Shown here: positions 1 to 9,108 of the stretch, piece after piece
Numbering within the stretch: position 1 is the stretch's first letter
Layout of the letters: each line of letters starts with the position of its first letter
DNA from: Flavobacteriaceae bacterium
GTDB taxonomy: Bacteria > Bacteroidota > Bacteroidia > Flavobacteriales > Flavobacteriaceae
Assembly: GCA_025800395.1 (NCBI GenBank)
Contig: JAOXRU010000618.1
Coordinates: 24,153-88,152 of the forward strand
Direction of reading: 5' to 3'
DNA: 64,000 nt
Notes under the pieces: model-generated
Seen by the model: only the letters and a program-made list of their open reading frames with translations
What the model was told of the DNA's origin: nothing
Database searches by the model: none
Position numbers and translations under genes: made by a program

Positions 1-1763
1 ATGTGGTATTTGGAAAAACCAATAGGGTGCAAGGACGCTATTCGATGCCACATCCAGAAATGGAATTGGAAAGTGTCCATAAGGAAAAAATAAATGTACC
101 ATTGCAGCCAGTATATTCTTCTACCGAAAAATTACAGCGATCGGGTTTGGGAAATAGGGTCATGAACAAAATGATGCTACAGCTCTTTGAAGAAATAGGG
201 AAGGAGTTTTTAGAGACTTTGCCCCAATATTGGATGGATCGCATGCAACTCATGCCAAAACGAGAAGCTTTGTTTAATATACATTTCCCTCAAAATCAAG
301 AATTACTGGTAAAGGCGCAATATCGATTAAAATTTGAAGAGTTGTTTTATATTCAATTACAGCTCGTTATCAAAAATGCGCAGCACAAAGCCAAAGTAAA
401 GGGGCATTATTTTGAAAAAGTAGGGGAATTATTCAACGAATTTTATGAAACCCATTTGCCTTTTCCACTCACTGGTGCCCAAAAACGGGTGGTGAAGGAA
501 TTGCGACAAGATATGGGAACCAAAGCGCAAATGAATCGCCTCTTGCAAGGGGATGTTGGCAGTGGAAAAACCATAGTAGCGGTATTGGCCATGTTGTTGG
601 CATTGGATAATGGTTTTCAGGCTTGCTTGGTAGCGCCAACAGAAATATTGGCACAACAGCATTATGAAGGTATTAAAGAATTGTTGGCGCCTTTATCAAT
701 TGATCTTGCTTTACTCACTGGCTCTACCAAAGCCAAGGAAAGAAAAGGCATGTTTGAAGATTTGTTAGATGGAGAGTTAACAATACTCATAGGAACTCAC
801 GCTATACTAGAAGACAAAGTACAGTTTAAAAACCTTGGTTTGGCAATAATCGATGAGCAACACCGATTTGGAGTAGCCCAAAGGGCAAAACTTTGGTTCA
901 AAAATACCATCCCGCCACATATTTTGGTAATGACGGCTACACCCATACCCCGTACATTGGCTATGAGCGTGTATGGAGATTTGGATGTATCGGTTATCGA
1001 TGAATTACCTCCGGGTAGAAAACCTGTAACTACGGTGCATAGATATGACAGCAATCGTTTAAAAGTCATGGCCTTTATGCGAGATGAAATTGCAAAAGGG
1101 AGGCAAGTCTATATTGTATATCCGCTTATCGAAGAAAGTGAAAAGATGGATTATAAAGACCTCATGGATGGGTATACAAGTATTGAGCGTGAATTTCCAA
1201 AGCCAAAATACCAGATTTCTATAGTACATGGAAAGATGAAACCAGAGGACAAAGATTATGAAATGCAACGCTTTGTAAATGGAGAAACACAAATAATGGT
1301 GGCTACCACAGTAATTGAAGTGGGGGTGAATGTTCCCAATGCTTCGGTGATGGTGATAGAAAGTGCCGAACGTTTTGGATTGTCTCAATTGCATCAATTG
1401 AGGGGGAGAGTAGGAAGAGGTGCCGAACAATCCTTTTGTATTCTCATGACTAGTTTTAAACTGAGCAACGATAGTAAAACCAGATTGGAAACCATGGTGA
1501 CTACAAACGATGGTTTTGAAATTGCAGAAGTAGATCTCAAACTGCGTGGTCCAGGTGATGTCATGGGAACCCAACAAAGCGGTGTATTACAACTAAAAAT
1601 AGCGGATGTGATCAAAGACAACCATTTACTCAAAGCAGCAAGACATTATGCTATAGAGTTGCTAAAAAGTGATCCAAAGCTAGAACAAGAAAAACATGCT
1701 ATTATCAAATACACCTACCAACAATTGGTACAGCACAAAAACATTTGGAATTATATTTCCTGA
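1..1763 (+). CDS. recG: ATP-dependent DNA helicase RecG, 5' end outside the window
   Basis: RecG unwinds and regresses stalled replication forks and branch-migrates Holliday junctions in the cytoplasm. The reading frame is open to the window edge and 586 residues are visible. RecG proteins are usually near 700 residues, so about 100 N-terminal residues (part of the wedge/OB domain) lie outside. Visible helicase motifs are Walker A GDVGSGKT (visible residues 183-190), the DEQH box followed by RFG, the TATPIPRTLAM motif and the motif VI QLRGRVGRG. This order and the C-terminal extension separate RecG from other superfamily 2 helicases. The stop is at 1761-1763. An 8-bp inverted repeat (TGGATAAG at 1764, CTTATCCA at 1798) follows but has no T-tract, so I do not call it a terminator. 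No defect is visible. Confidence 0.95.
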   Translation, partial: VVFGKTNRVQGRYSMPHPEMELESVHKEKINVPLQPVYSSTEKLQRSGLGNRVMNKMMLQLFEEIGKEFLETLPQYWMDRMQLMPKREALFNIHFPQNQELLVKAQYRLKFEELFYIQLQLVIKNAQHKAKVKGHYFEKVGELFNEFYETHLPFPLTGAQKRVVKELRQDMGTKAQMNRLLQGDVGSGKTIVAVLAMLLALDNGFQACLVAPTEILAQQHYEGIKELLAPLSIDLALLTGSTKAKERKGMFEDLLDGELTILIGTHAILEDKVQFKNLGLAIIDEQHRFGVAQRAKLWFKNTIPPHILVMTATPIPRTLAMSVYGDLDVSVIDELPPGRKPVTTVHRYDSNRLKVMAFMRDEIAKGRQVYIVYPLIEESEKMDYKDLMDGYTSIEREFPKPKYQISIVHGKMKPEDKDYEMQRFVNGETQIMVATTVIEVGVNVPNASVMVIESAERFGLSQLHQLRGRVGRGAEQSFCILMTSFKLSNDSKTRLETMVTTNDGFEIAEVDLKLRGPGDVMGTQQSGVLQLKIADVIKDNHLLKAARHYAIELLKSDPKLEQEKHAIIKYTYQQLVQHKNIWNYIS

Positions 1764-1966
1764 TGGATAAGGAATAAATTTGGGTCAAAAAGACATGCTT
1801 ATCCAGATGGCTAAGCGATACTCCAACCAATAATTGCAGCCATAAATTACTTTCGGAAATTTTCAATAATCTTTATTAGATATTCTTTCGTATATATAAC
1901 ACCACTATGCATAACCACTAAGGGAAGATAAACTAGCTGTGCAAACAGCATAATGAAAATGAAAAG

Positions 1967-2734
1967 GTGGGGAATATTGCTGATGCTGCTTTATGTGATC
2001 TATATGTAGGTGTAGGCGCAGGCAGAAAACTAATGCGAGAGATGCACGCTGCAAAAAAGTCGATACGTATTGTGTCGCCTTATATATCAGAAGAATTGAT
2101 AGATGTCTTGTTGTTAATAGAGAAACCAGACTTGGAAATATCGCTCTATTCCATGGGGAGCAAAAACTTGTATTATGGTAAAGGGGATACAGCCATAAAA
2201 AAACTCATTGTACAAGAACAACAGTTAGACGAAACGGCACAAAAAACACGTAACCAATGGATACGCTGGTTGAGAAGAAGTTATTGGATACAACTTATTG
2301 GATTTATGCTTTGGGTTGCTGTTTTTTGGAAATTAAAAGATTTACAATGGTTGCTTGCTTTGTGGATTTTTCCATGTGGTGGTATATTTCAACTGTTGCT
2401 TTGGATTAAAATAGTAAAAAAAACGATCTATAATTATCATTATAAAAAAAGATTCCCATTTACGATTTTCTTCATGGATGACATCAATTTGAGTCCACAT
2501 ATTTATGTACATAGTAAAATATATATCATAGATGAATCGATAGCATATATAGGCTCGTTAAATCTAACAAAAAATGGTATGGGACTCAACCACGAAACTC
2601 GAGTTAGAAGTACAGATGCCAAAGTTGTAAAAGCGCTTTGCAAGAGTATAGAGGAATTAGAAGAAGAAATCCCCAATAACCAATTTGATTTGTTGACTTA
2701 TGTAGCCAACAACTTTGAAGAAGTTCGCAATTGA
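1967..2734 (+). CDS. phospholipase D-like protein with two membrane segments, single HKD motif
   Basis: The 255-residue protein has one complete HKD motif (H182-x-K184-x4-D189) followed by IAYIGSLNLT, the phosphodiesterase signature of the PLD superfamily. The N-terminal half carries the fold's first strand and helix (SIRIVSPYIS, about residues 32-41). Between the halves is a hydrophobic hairpin, about residues 107-150, that probably spans the membrane twice. Only one HKD is present, so an active enzyme would need a dimer. The start is uncertain: GTG at 1967 keeps a plausible stretch before the conserved GAGRKL, while ATG at 2033 would remove it. A different frame opens at ATG 1953 and stops after 18 codons. 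The substrate is unknown; cardiolipin synthase-like or nuclease activity are both possible. Confidence 0.7.
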   Translation: MGNIADAALCDLYVGVGAGRKLMREMHAAKKSIRIVSPYISEELIDVLLLIEKPDLEISLYSMGSKNLYYGKGDTAIKKLIVQEQQLDETAQKTRNQWIRWLRRSYWIQLIGFMLWVAVFWKLKDLQWLLALWIFPCGGIFQLLLWIKIVKKTIYNYHYKKRFPFTIFFMDDINLSPHIYVHSKIYIIDESIAYIGSLNLTKNGMGLNHETRVRSTDAKVVKALCKSIEELEEEIPNNQFDLLTYVANNFEEVRN

Positions 2735-2751
2735 TGTTTTGGCACAAAAAA

Positions 2752-2773
2752 ACCGTCTAGATTTCTAGACGGT
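2752..2773. terminator. bidirectional intrinsic terminator
   Basis: A perfect 10-bp inverted repeat (ACCGTCTAGA / TCTAGACGGT) has an A-run on its left, which reads as a T-run on the minus strand. It lies between the convergent PLD-like and OmpA genes and probably ends both transcripts. Confidence 0.75.
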
Positions 2774-2798
2774 ATATATATTAAAAATAAAAAATATC

Positions 2799-3659
2799 TT
2801 ATTTGTTGATGGCAGGATCTTTCATGCCTTCTTCTATCATGCCGTAGAATTGGTCTAATTTTGGCAAAACTACGATACGCGTACGACGGTTTCTAGCTCT
2901 ACCTTCTTTAGTATCGTTAGAATCTAGTGGAATATAAGAGCTGCGTCCGGCTGCAGTCATACGTTGTGGACGAACACCAAAATCATTTTGTAATATTCGC
3001 ACGATACTAACCGCACGTTTTACACTCAAGTCCCAATTGTCTCGGATCACGGCTGTAGAGATACTTCTATCGTCGGTATGACCTTCTACCATAAAGTCAA
3101 AATCAGGTTTGTTTTTCACTACCATGGCTACTTTTTCCAATACCTTTTTGGCTTTGCTGGTTACATTAAAACTGCCTGAAGAAAACAATAATTTATCCGA
3201 AATAGAAACATACACTACTCCTTTTTCTACGCTCACTTCTATATCATCATCTTCCAAATTTCCCAAAACCCCTTTAAGACTTTGCACCAAAGCCAAGTTT
3301 ACAGAATCGCGTCTGGTAACAGCATCTTGCAAACGACGAATCGTAAGGTCTTTTTCTTTTAAACTTTCTAAGGATTTTTCTAGATTTTCTGCTCCTTTTT
3401 TTGTTAGGTCCGTAAGGTTACCCATGTTGTTGATCAATACCTGGTTGTTGTCCTTTAAAAATGCAACTTGGTCTTGTAAGGTTTTCAACTTGGTTTCCAC
3501 GGTGCCTTTTTCTTCCAGACAGCTGTTGAGTTTAACCGTTGCTGAATTTAACATGTCGCGGGCTTCTTTTTCTTTAGCTTCCAAATCAGCGTATTTCTTT
3601 TGTGAAACACAAGAAACTAAAAATGTGGCACACACTCCTGCCAACAAAAATCTCTTCAT
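2799..3659 (-). CDS. OmpA-family peptidoglycan-binding lipoprotein
   Basis: I start this gene at the ATG read from 3659 (286 residues) because it gives a short lipoprotein signal, MKRFLLAGVCATFLVSC, with Cys17 as lipidation site. The upstream in-frame ATG at 3698 would put the signal internally. Residues about 20-120 are charged and heptad-like, a likely coiled coil. The C-terminal OmpA domain (about 145-265) contains VEGHTDD, an NWDLSVKRA helix, and RARNRRTRIVV, the segment that binds diaminopimelate of peptidoglycan. The expected role is a tether between outer membrane and cell wall. On the minus strand a TAGTTTTG -7 element sits at 3696-3703. The gene faces the PLD-like gene across a shared terminator. 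Confidence 0.88.
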   Translation of the reverse strand: MKRFLLAGVCATFLVSCVSQKKYADLEAKEKEARDMLNSATVKLNSCLEEKGTVETKLKTLQDQVAFLKDNNQVLINNMGNLTDLTKKGAENLEKSLESLKEKDLTIRRLQDAVTRRDSVNLALVQSLKGVLGNLEDDDIEVSVEKGVVYVSISDKLLFSSGSFNVTSKAKKVLEKVAMVVKNKPDFDFMVEGHTDDRSISTAVIRDNWDLSVKRAVSIVRILQNDFGVRPQRMTAAGRSSYIPLDSNDTKEGRARNRRTRIVVLPKLDQFYGMIEEGMKDPAINK

Positions 3660-3737
3660 AATGATGTTTTTAAATAATTTAGGAACTTCTCTTTTCAAAA
3701 CTACGTAAATTGTTTACGATACGGATGTCTAAGTTAG

Positions 3738-4751
3738 TTAATCTTTTACTAAAAACTTAAAGTATTTTACATTATTTATAAAATGAGACCAAACGATGCT
3801 CTTGCTGTGATAATAATTGGAAATATATTGAGGAGATTGCCTTTTTTTAATCATACTAAATGCATTTCTGTAAAAAGAAAAATGCGCATGTATAACCGCC
3901 AAACAATGCTTGAACTTTCCTTGCAAAACAAATCGAAATCCAGCAATACCATCCAATATCAATCTGACGAAAACTAAAAAGATTACCTTGTGACCAGGAA
4001 CATTTTTGACTATGGAGAAAAGGGAGTTTCTAAAATTGAGGAAGGTTTTTTTGGGATTCATATTGCCCAATGTAGAACCACCCAAATGATAAATGTGAGA
4101 TTTACCAGTATACCAAACTTGATGCCCTATATTTTGTGCTCGCCAACACAAATCGATTTCCTCTTGATGCGCAAAATAATCGCTATCAAACCCTTGGAGC
4201 TGATGAAAGAGCTCCGAACGAATAAACATACAGGCGCCAGTTGCCCAAAATATAGGGTATTGGTCGTCATATTGTCCTAGGTCTTCTTCCAATACTTGAA
4301 ATACACGACCTCTGCAATACGGATAGCCCAGCATATCAATAAACCCTCCAGCAGCTCCAGCATATTCAAAGTGCGTTTTGCGTTTGAGATCTAGTATTTT
4401 GGGTTGTATTATACCAATTTGTGGCTCCTGGTCCATAAGGTCCAATATGGGGTTCAGCCAACGAGGGCTAACTTCCACATCGCTATTGAGCAAACAGTAA
4501 ATATCGGCCTCTATGTGTTGCAACGCATCGTTATAGCCTTTGGCAAATCCGCCATTTTGGGCGTTTTGAACAATGCGAATTTCAGGGTGTTTTTTTCTTA
4601 TGAATGCTACCGAAGTATCTGTACTAGCATTATCCGCTATGATGATTTCGGCGTCTACATCTTTAGAATACTCGATTACCGAAGGTAAAAACCGTTCTAA
4701 TAAATGTGCGCCATTCCAGTTGAGAATAACTACAGCTATTTTTGGCATCAC
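3738..4751 (-). CDS. glycosyltransferase family 2 protein (WbbL/rhamnosyltransferase-like)
   Basis: The 337-residue protein has a GT-A fold. The N-terminal VVILNWNG binds the nucleotide, IIADNASTD follows, NGGFAKGYNDAL is the typical NxGxAxGxN segment of this subgroup, and LLNSDVEV carries the metal-binding DxD-like motif (NSD). The middle part has FWATGACMFIRSELF and the EEIDLCWRA acid motif, matching WbbL-type transferases that add rhamnose or a similar sugar to a lipid-linked or surface glycan. A hydrophobic stretch near residues 253-278 may associate with the membrane. Two adjacent Met codons start the gene; I use the first. It is a single gene without an obvious glycan cluster around it, so donor and acceptor cannot be assigned. 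Confidence 0.85.
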   Translation of the reverse strand: MMPKIAVVILNWNGAHLLERFLPSVIEYSKDVDAEIIIADNASTDTSVAFIRKKHPEIRIVQNAQNGGFAKGYNDALQHIEADIYCLLNSDVEVSPRWLNPILDLMDQEPQIGIIQPKILDLKRKTHFEYAGAAGGFIDMLGYPYCRGRVFQVLEEDLGQYDDQYPIFWATGACMFIRSELFHQLQGFDSDYFAHQEEIDLCWRAQNIGHQVWYTGKSHIYHLGGSTLGNMNPKKTFLNFRNSLFSIVKNVPGHKVIFLVFVRLILDGIAGFRFVLQGKFKHCLAVIHAHFSFYRNAFSMIKKRQSPQYISNYYHSKSIVWSHFINNVKYFKFLVKD

Positions 4752-4780
4752 TATGTGTTTTCAATAATTGGCTGCGCAAA

Positions 4781-5227
4781 TTAAGATTTATAATCAGGAA
4801 TATCTCGCAAAAATGAATAATTTTTTTTCTCTTTATTCATTTTACAATAATAATGCCTTAGGCCATTGGTGACCATCAGCCAATCTGCATCTAGCTCCAT
4901 ATTATAACGCGCTATCTGATCAAATGTTTTTTGGGTGATGACAATTTGAGGTGCTTTACATTCTACCAATAGACGGATGCGCCCATCCGGATAAAAAACA
5001 ACCAAATCATAGCGCTTGGTGGTTTGGTGCAATTGTATTTGTTTTTCCACCTGTATCAGGCTCTTGGGAAAGCCCTTGTCTTGTATTAAAAACTGAATCA
5101 CATGTTGACGTACCCATTCTTCGGGTTGGAGTACCACAAATTTTTTCCGTAGTGGATCAAAAATGTAGGTGTTATTTTCTGTATTTTTGATTCGCATTGA
5201 ATATAATGGAAAAGCCAGAGTTGTCAT
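4781..5227 (-). CDS. solitary type I restriction HsdR N-terminal-like nuclease domain protein
   Basis: A short protein (148 residues from the ATG at 5227; a start at 5245 adds six) with the PD-(D/E)xK-type core of the HsdR N-terminal domain: KRYDLVVF supplies the Asp, a hairpin follows, then LLVECKAP supplies E-x-K. The rest of a type I restriction subunit (helicase motor, HsdM and HsdS partners) is absent and no modification genes are nearby. It therefore does not look like a working restriction system and more likely acts in housekeeping DNA processing. It is divergent from holA with about 27 bp between starts, so the two promoters must overlap the neighbouring coding sequence. Small proteins of this kind next to holA recur in flavobacteria, as far as I recall; the function is unknown. 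Confidence 0.75.
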   Translation of the reverse strand: MTTLAFPLYSMRIKNTENNTYIFDPLRKKFVVLQPEEWVRQHVIQFLIQDKGFPKSLIQVEKQIQLHQTTKRYDLVVFYPDGRIRLLVECKAPQIVITQKTFDQIARYNMELDADWLMVTNGLRHYYCKMNKEKKNYSFLRDIPDYKS

Positions 5228-5254
5228 AATTGCAAATTTGAACAAAATTTTAGG

Positions 5255-6262
5255 ATGAAGGAAGTAAAAGAGATTATAAATGATGTAAAAAGTAAAAATT
5301 TCAAGCCAATCTATTTTTTATATGGGCCCGAGACTTACTATATCGATCAAATTTCGGATTATTTCGAAGAGCATGCTTTACAGGAAGAAGAAAAGGGCTT
5401 TAACCAAATGATATTGTATGGTGCAGATATTGGGGTAGACGATATTACGGCCAATGCCAAACGATTTCCTATGATGGCCGAAAAGCAATTGCTCATTATC
5501 AAAGAAGCACAGCACTTATCGAAGTCTATAGATAAGTTGCTACCTTATTTAAAAAACCCTGTTGAATCCACGATTTTGGTTATTTGCTATAGACACCCCA
5601 AAGGTCTCGACAAAAGAAAAGCACCATACAAGGCCTTGAAAAAAAACGGGCGTGTATTTGAAAGTAAAAGCTTATACGAAAATCAAATTGGAGATTGGAT
5701 CCAAAAAAGAGTTCGGTCTATGGGGTATACTTTGCACCCTAAGGCAATGCAAATGCTTATAGATAGCTTGGGAACTTCGATGGGTAAAATTCAAAACGAA
5801 CTCAACAAACTAGATTTGGTACTTGAGAAAGGAGCTGAAATATCGCCTATAGTGATTGAAAAAAACATTGGTATCAGCAAAGATTTCAACAATTTTGAAT
5901 TGCGGAAGGCTATAGGAGATCGCAATGTTGTAAAAGCCATGCAGATTGTAAAATACTTTGAAAACAATCCAAAAGACAATCCATTGGTGCTTACCATTGG
6001 CATGCTTTACAGCTATTTTGCGCAGTTGTTTGCCTTTCATGGTTTGGAAAACAAGTCAGATGGCAATGTATCAAAAGCATTGAATATACATAGTTTTTTT
6101 GTTAGAGAATATCGCATGGCAGCATCCAATTTTGGGATGAAACAGATAAGTCAGATCATTCATCAAATACGGGTGACCGATTTGAAAAGTAAAGGTGTAG
6201 GAGCTGGAAATATTTCCCATGGAGATTTGTTGCGGGAGTTGATGGTGAAGATTATGTACTAA
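5255..6262 (+). CDS. holA: DNA polymerase III subunit delta
   Basis: HolA is the clamp-loader subunit that opens the beta sliding clamp. The 335-residue protein has the family architecture: an N-terminal AAA+-like domain starting FLYGPETYYID (residues 22-32), without a working Walker A as is normal for delta, the LLIIKEAQHLSK strand-loop, LVICYRHPKGLDKRKAPYK, and a C-terminal helical collar ending KSKGVGAGNISHGDLLRELM. The length matches the family. The start lies just after the divergent HsdR-N gene. A candidate TATTTTTG element at 5182-5189, inside that neighbour, could be the -7 box, but I see no clear -33 partner. Confidence 0.93.
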   Translation: MKEVKEIINDVKSKNFKPIYFLYGPETYYIDQISDYFEEHALQEEEKGFNQMILYGADIGVDDITANAKRFPMMAEKQLLIIKEAQHLSKSIDKLLPYLKNPVESTILVICYRHPKGLDKRKAPYKALKKNGRVFESKSLYENQIGDWIQKRVRSMGYTLHPKAMQMLIDSLGTSMGKIQNELNKLDLVLEKGAEISPIVIEKNIGISKDFNNFELRKAIGDRNVVKAMQIVKYFENNPKDNPLVLTIGMLYSYFAQLFAFHGLENKSDGNVSKALNIHSFFVREYRMAASNFGMKQISQIIHQIRVTDLKSKGVGAGNISHGDLLRELMVKIMY

Positions 6263-6338
6263 GCTTTTACACGATATATCTTGATGGCGTTATCGTTCTA
6301 TTCTTAATATTTTTTGGGGCTATTAAAGTTCCTAAAAA

Positions 6339-6370
6339 CCAATTTCTGCCTATAGTTGGGCAAAAATTGG
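6339..6370 (-). terminator. candidate intrinsic terminator of the downstream ppk2 gene
   Basis: Stem CCAATTT-c-TGCC / GGCA-a-AAATTGG with one mismatch and an 8-nt loop. On the minus strand it is followed by a short T-run. It lies 19 bp past the stop of the 6389-7183 gene. Confidence 0.55.
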
Positions 6371-6388
6371 CTTATTGTTGTATACCAT

Positions 6389-7183
6389 TTATTTCATTTT
6401 TTCTTTACCTTCGTCAAAGGTATAGGGTATAATTTCCAAAAAATGTTCAATCGCTTTTTTTCTTGCATGGGACTTTTTGTTGGCATCTATAATATGCCAA
6501 GGAGCATGTTCGCTATTGGTTTTCAAAAACATATCTTCTTTATACTTGGTGTATTCGTCCCAAAGATCTTGTGCTTTTAGATCTACAGGGGTGATTTTCC
6601 ATTGTTTGAGTGGATTAAATTTGATGTCCATAAATCGCTTTTTCTGTTCTTCTTTTGAGATAGAAAAATAGAATTTGATGAGATAGGTGTCACCTTCGAT
6701 GATCATGCGCTCAAAATCGTTTACTTGGCTCATAAATCGTTTGTACTGCTCTTGGGTACAAAAACCATTTACCGGTTCTACAACCGCTCTATTGTACCAA
6801 CTGCGATCGAAAAAAACGATTTCTCCTGGCTTAGGTAGATGGTTGACATAGCGTTGAAAAAACCACTGTTGCTTTTCGTCTTCAGTAGGGATATCCAATG
6901 CAATCACACGAAAATGACGAGGATTGATGTGTTCGGTAATGCGACGAATGGCACCACCTTTACCTGCGGCATCCCTACCTTCGAATATGATCACTACCTT
7001 TTTGCTGTTTTTGATCACCCAAGACTGCAATTTGATGAGTTCTTCTTGTAAGGTTTTAATTTGCTTTTCGTAGCGTATATTGTTGAGGGAGCGTTCTAAG
7101 TTAATTTTTTTGTTGGAAAACAAAATGCGCAATCCTAGCTTGCTATTGAGTAATTTGAGTTCTTCTGCTGTAATATCTTTCAT
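6389..7183 (-). CDS. polyphosphate kinase 2 family protein (second of a tandem pair)
   Basis: PPK2 enzymes move phosphate between inorganic polyphosphate and nucleotides. The 264-residue protein is a single PPK2 domain. The Walker A segment FEGRDAAGKGGAIRR is near residues 67-81, NPRHFRVIALDIPT follows, and the lid/Walker B region is EIVFFDRSWYNRAVVEPV. A conserved C-terminal W-K segment (QWKITPVD) and DLWDEYTKYK are present. All catalytic features appear intact. The gene lies 83 bp downstream of a close paralogue in the same orientation, so the two are probably co-transcribed. Single-domain PPK2s may act on NDPs or NMPs; the class cannot be fixed by eye. Confidence 0.92.
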   Translation of the reverse strand: MKDITAEELKLLNSKLGLRILFSNKKINLERSLNNIRYEKQIKTLQEELIKLQSWVIKNSKKVVIIFEGRDAAGKGGAIRRITEHINPRHFRVIALDIPTEDEKQQWFFQRYVNHLPKPGEIVFFDRSWYNRAVVEPVNGFCTQEQYKRFMSQVNDFERMIIEGDTYLIKFYFSISKEEQKKRFMDIKFNPLKQWKITPVDLKAQDLWDEYTKYKEDMFLKTNSEHAPWHIIDANKKSHARKKAIEHFLEIIPYTFDEGKEKMK

Positions 7184-7266
7184 AAAGGAGAAATTAAATC
7201 ATTAAAATGTTAAAGGTTACAAACAAAATGTAAACCAAAAGGTTTGTTGGTGTGACCAATATAGAA

Positions 7267-8115
7267 TTAGATATCTATTTGTACTGCGGATCGGTGATAG
7301 CGCATGATCACATTGGGATCTGGTAACATATTGATGTTTGCCTCTCCTTTGTTTTCAAAATCAAATTGAGAAAGTACATGACGCATGCTTTCCAAACGGG
7401 CGGTTTTCTTGTCATTGGTTTTTACTATAGTCCAAGGGCAAAAATTGGTGTGGGTTTTGCTAAACATCTGATCTTTGTAATAGGTGTAATCATCCCAAAG
7501 ATCTTGTCCTTTCATATCTACGGGACTAAATTTCCATCTTTTTAAGGGATTGTCTAAGCGAGAATCAAAACGCTTTTTTTGTTCTTGCTTAGAAATAGAA
7601 AACCAAAACTTGATTACTTTTACACCATCTTCGTACAAGAGGTGTTCAAATTCGGGTACTTGAACCATAAATTGGTTGTATTGACTTTGTGTACAAAAGC
7701 CCATTACTGGCTCTACCACAGCTCTATTGTACCAGCTTCTATCGAAAAACACAATTTCTCCAGGGTTGGGAAGCTCCTTAATATATCTTCTAAAGTACCA
7801 TTGGCCTTGTTCTACTTCGGTAGGCTTGTTTAGGGCAACCACTCTTGAAGAACGCGGATTGAGGTGTTGTTTAAATCGTTTTATAGATCCCCCTTTTCCT
7901 GCTGCATCACGACCTTCAAAAATAATTACAACCCGTTTTTTGGACTTGGCTATCCACTGCTGCAAGTTTACAAGTTCACTTTGTAACTTGACCAACTCCA
8001 ATTCATATTTTAGATTCTTCTCCGCCTTGCTGATGTCGATCTGATGATCGTGAGCTAGGCGTATGAGTTCCTTTCGGGTTTTTGCACCCAATAACTGTTC
8101 TTTCGAGTATCCCAT
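7267..8115 (-). CDS. polyphosphate kinase 2 family protein (first of a tandem pair)
   Basis: The 282-residue paralogue of the next gene has the same motifs: Walker A FEGRDAAGKGGSIKR, NPRSSRVVALNKPTEVEQGQ, FFDRSWYNRAVVEPV, and the C-terminal RWKFSPVD and DLWDDYTYYK segments. It differs by an 18-residue longer C-terminus ending VIMRYHRSAVQIDI. Both copies keep the P-loop Lys and the Asp of FFDR, so neither looks inactive. Duplicate PPK2 genes often have different nucleotide preference (ADP versus AMP, or ATP versus GTP); that is inference here. The upstream 150 bp is AT-rich; I found no confident promoter on the minus strand. Confidence 0.92.
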   Translation of the reverse strand: MGYSKEQLLGAKTRKELIRLAHDHQIDISKAEKNLKYELELVKLQSELVNLQQWIAKSKKRVVIIFEGRDAAGKGGSIKRFKQHLNPRSSRVVALNKPTEVEQGQWYFRRYIKELPNPGEIVFFDRSWYNRAVVEPVMGFCTQSQYNQFMVQVPEFEHLLYEDGVKVIKFWFSISKQEQKKRFDSRLDNPLKRWKFSPVDMKGQDLWDDYTYYKDQMFSKTHTNFCPWTIVKTNDKKTARLESMRHVLSQFDFENKGEANINMLPDPNVIMRYHRSAVQIDI

Positions 8116-8339
8116 AAATACTAGTTAAATAATTAATTCACACATATTACTTCAAAAAAAAGTAGTATATAAATTTACAAAATTTAAGCCATTTTAACCG
8201 CAAAATATAGGTCTAATTGTACCAATTTATATTTTATTTCAATGGAAAATGAAATTACGTTTTTAAAATGCTGATTACATTATCTTTTCATAAGTTTTCA
8301 TTCCTGTATATTTTTGTATTTTTGGATAAAAGACCACAA

Positions 8340-9068
8340 ATGCGTTGTATATTATCTTTCAAGGTTTGCTTTTTTTTTGGTTTGGTTTTTCTCTTGTCAT
8401 GTAAGAAAAAACCAGAGGTGGGAGAAGTTATCAAAAAATCTATTGAAGCCCACGGAGGTGATTCTCTTTGGAAACAAACTAAGTCATTACAATTTATGAA
8501 AGAAACGACGCTCTATTTGGAAAACGGAACCAAAGAAAAACAACAAATAGAGTTTCAGTATTTTCAAATTCTGCCTGAATTTATTATTCGATTGCAGCAA
8601 ATGGAATCTAATGGTGCCAAAACTACCAGTATTTTATTTCCAAATGGTCAGTTTGAGATGCAACGTGATAGCATCAAAACTAAAATGAAGGCACCACAAT
8701 CTTTTGTGGATCGCGCGCATGGCAGTTTTTTTGTAGCTTCCCAACCTTTCAACCTATTAAATTCGGAGGCAGATTTTCGTTTGGGAAAGGATACTACGAT
8801 ACAAAAACGACCCGCCTATGCAGTAGAGGTTAGGTATCCCAAAGGAGATCCTTGGATATTTTATATCGATAAAGAGAACTATAGAGTATTGGCAAATTTG
8901 GTGAAACACGACAAAACCAGAAGTTTTATACTCAATGAAGCTTATGACCATTCTACAGGTATATTGTTGCATCGTAAAAGAAAAAGTTATTTTCTCGATT
9001 CTCTACATCAAATAAAATATTTGCGCGCGAGCTATCACTATTACAATTACCAAATAAAAAGAAATTAA
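8340..9068 (+). CDS. secreted lipoprotein, LolA/LolB-like fold possible
   Basis: I start at ATG 8340 because it opens a lipoprotein signal (FFFGLVFLLSC, with three Lys after the Cys). A start at 8268 would place about 24 extra residues before the signal. The 242-residue product begins, after the Cys, with GEVIKKSIEAHGGDSLWKQ, a helix-plus-Gly pattern seen in flavobacterial envelope proteins. The remainder is rich in beta-strand-like segments (IEFQYFQILPEFIIRL, AYAVEVRY, WIFYIDKENYRVLANLV), suggesting a half-barrel as in LolA/LolB. Two TATTTTTG boxes at 8309-8316 and 8317-8324 are candidate -7 elements just upstream. I do not recognise a named function. Confidence 0.7.
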   Translation: MRCILSFKVCFFFGLVFLLSCKKKPEVGEVIKKSIEAHGGDSLWKQTKSLQFMKETTLYLENGTKEKQQIEFQYFQILPEFIIRLQQMESNGAKTTSILFPNGQFEMQRDSIKTKMKAPQSFVDRAHGSFFVASQPFNLLNSEADFRLGKDTTIQKRPAYAVEVRYPKGDPWIFYIDKENYRVLANLVKHDKTRSFILNEAYDHSTGILLHRKRKSYFLDSLHQIKYLRASYHYYNYQIKRN

Positions 9069-9108
9069 AAAACCTCCTAATTCATTTTCAAAAAGAGATA
9101 ATGGTTTG

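Noticed and set aside
1764..1805. Terminator after recG
   Set aside because: There is an 8-bp inverted repeat but a 26-nt loop and no T-tract.
4781..5245. Restriction-modification system
   Set aside because: Only the HsdR N-terminal domain is present; there is no methylase, specificity or motor part.
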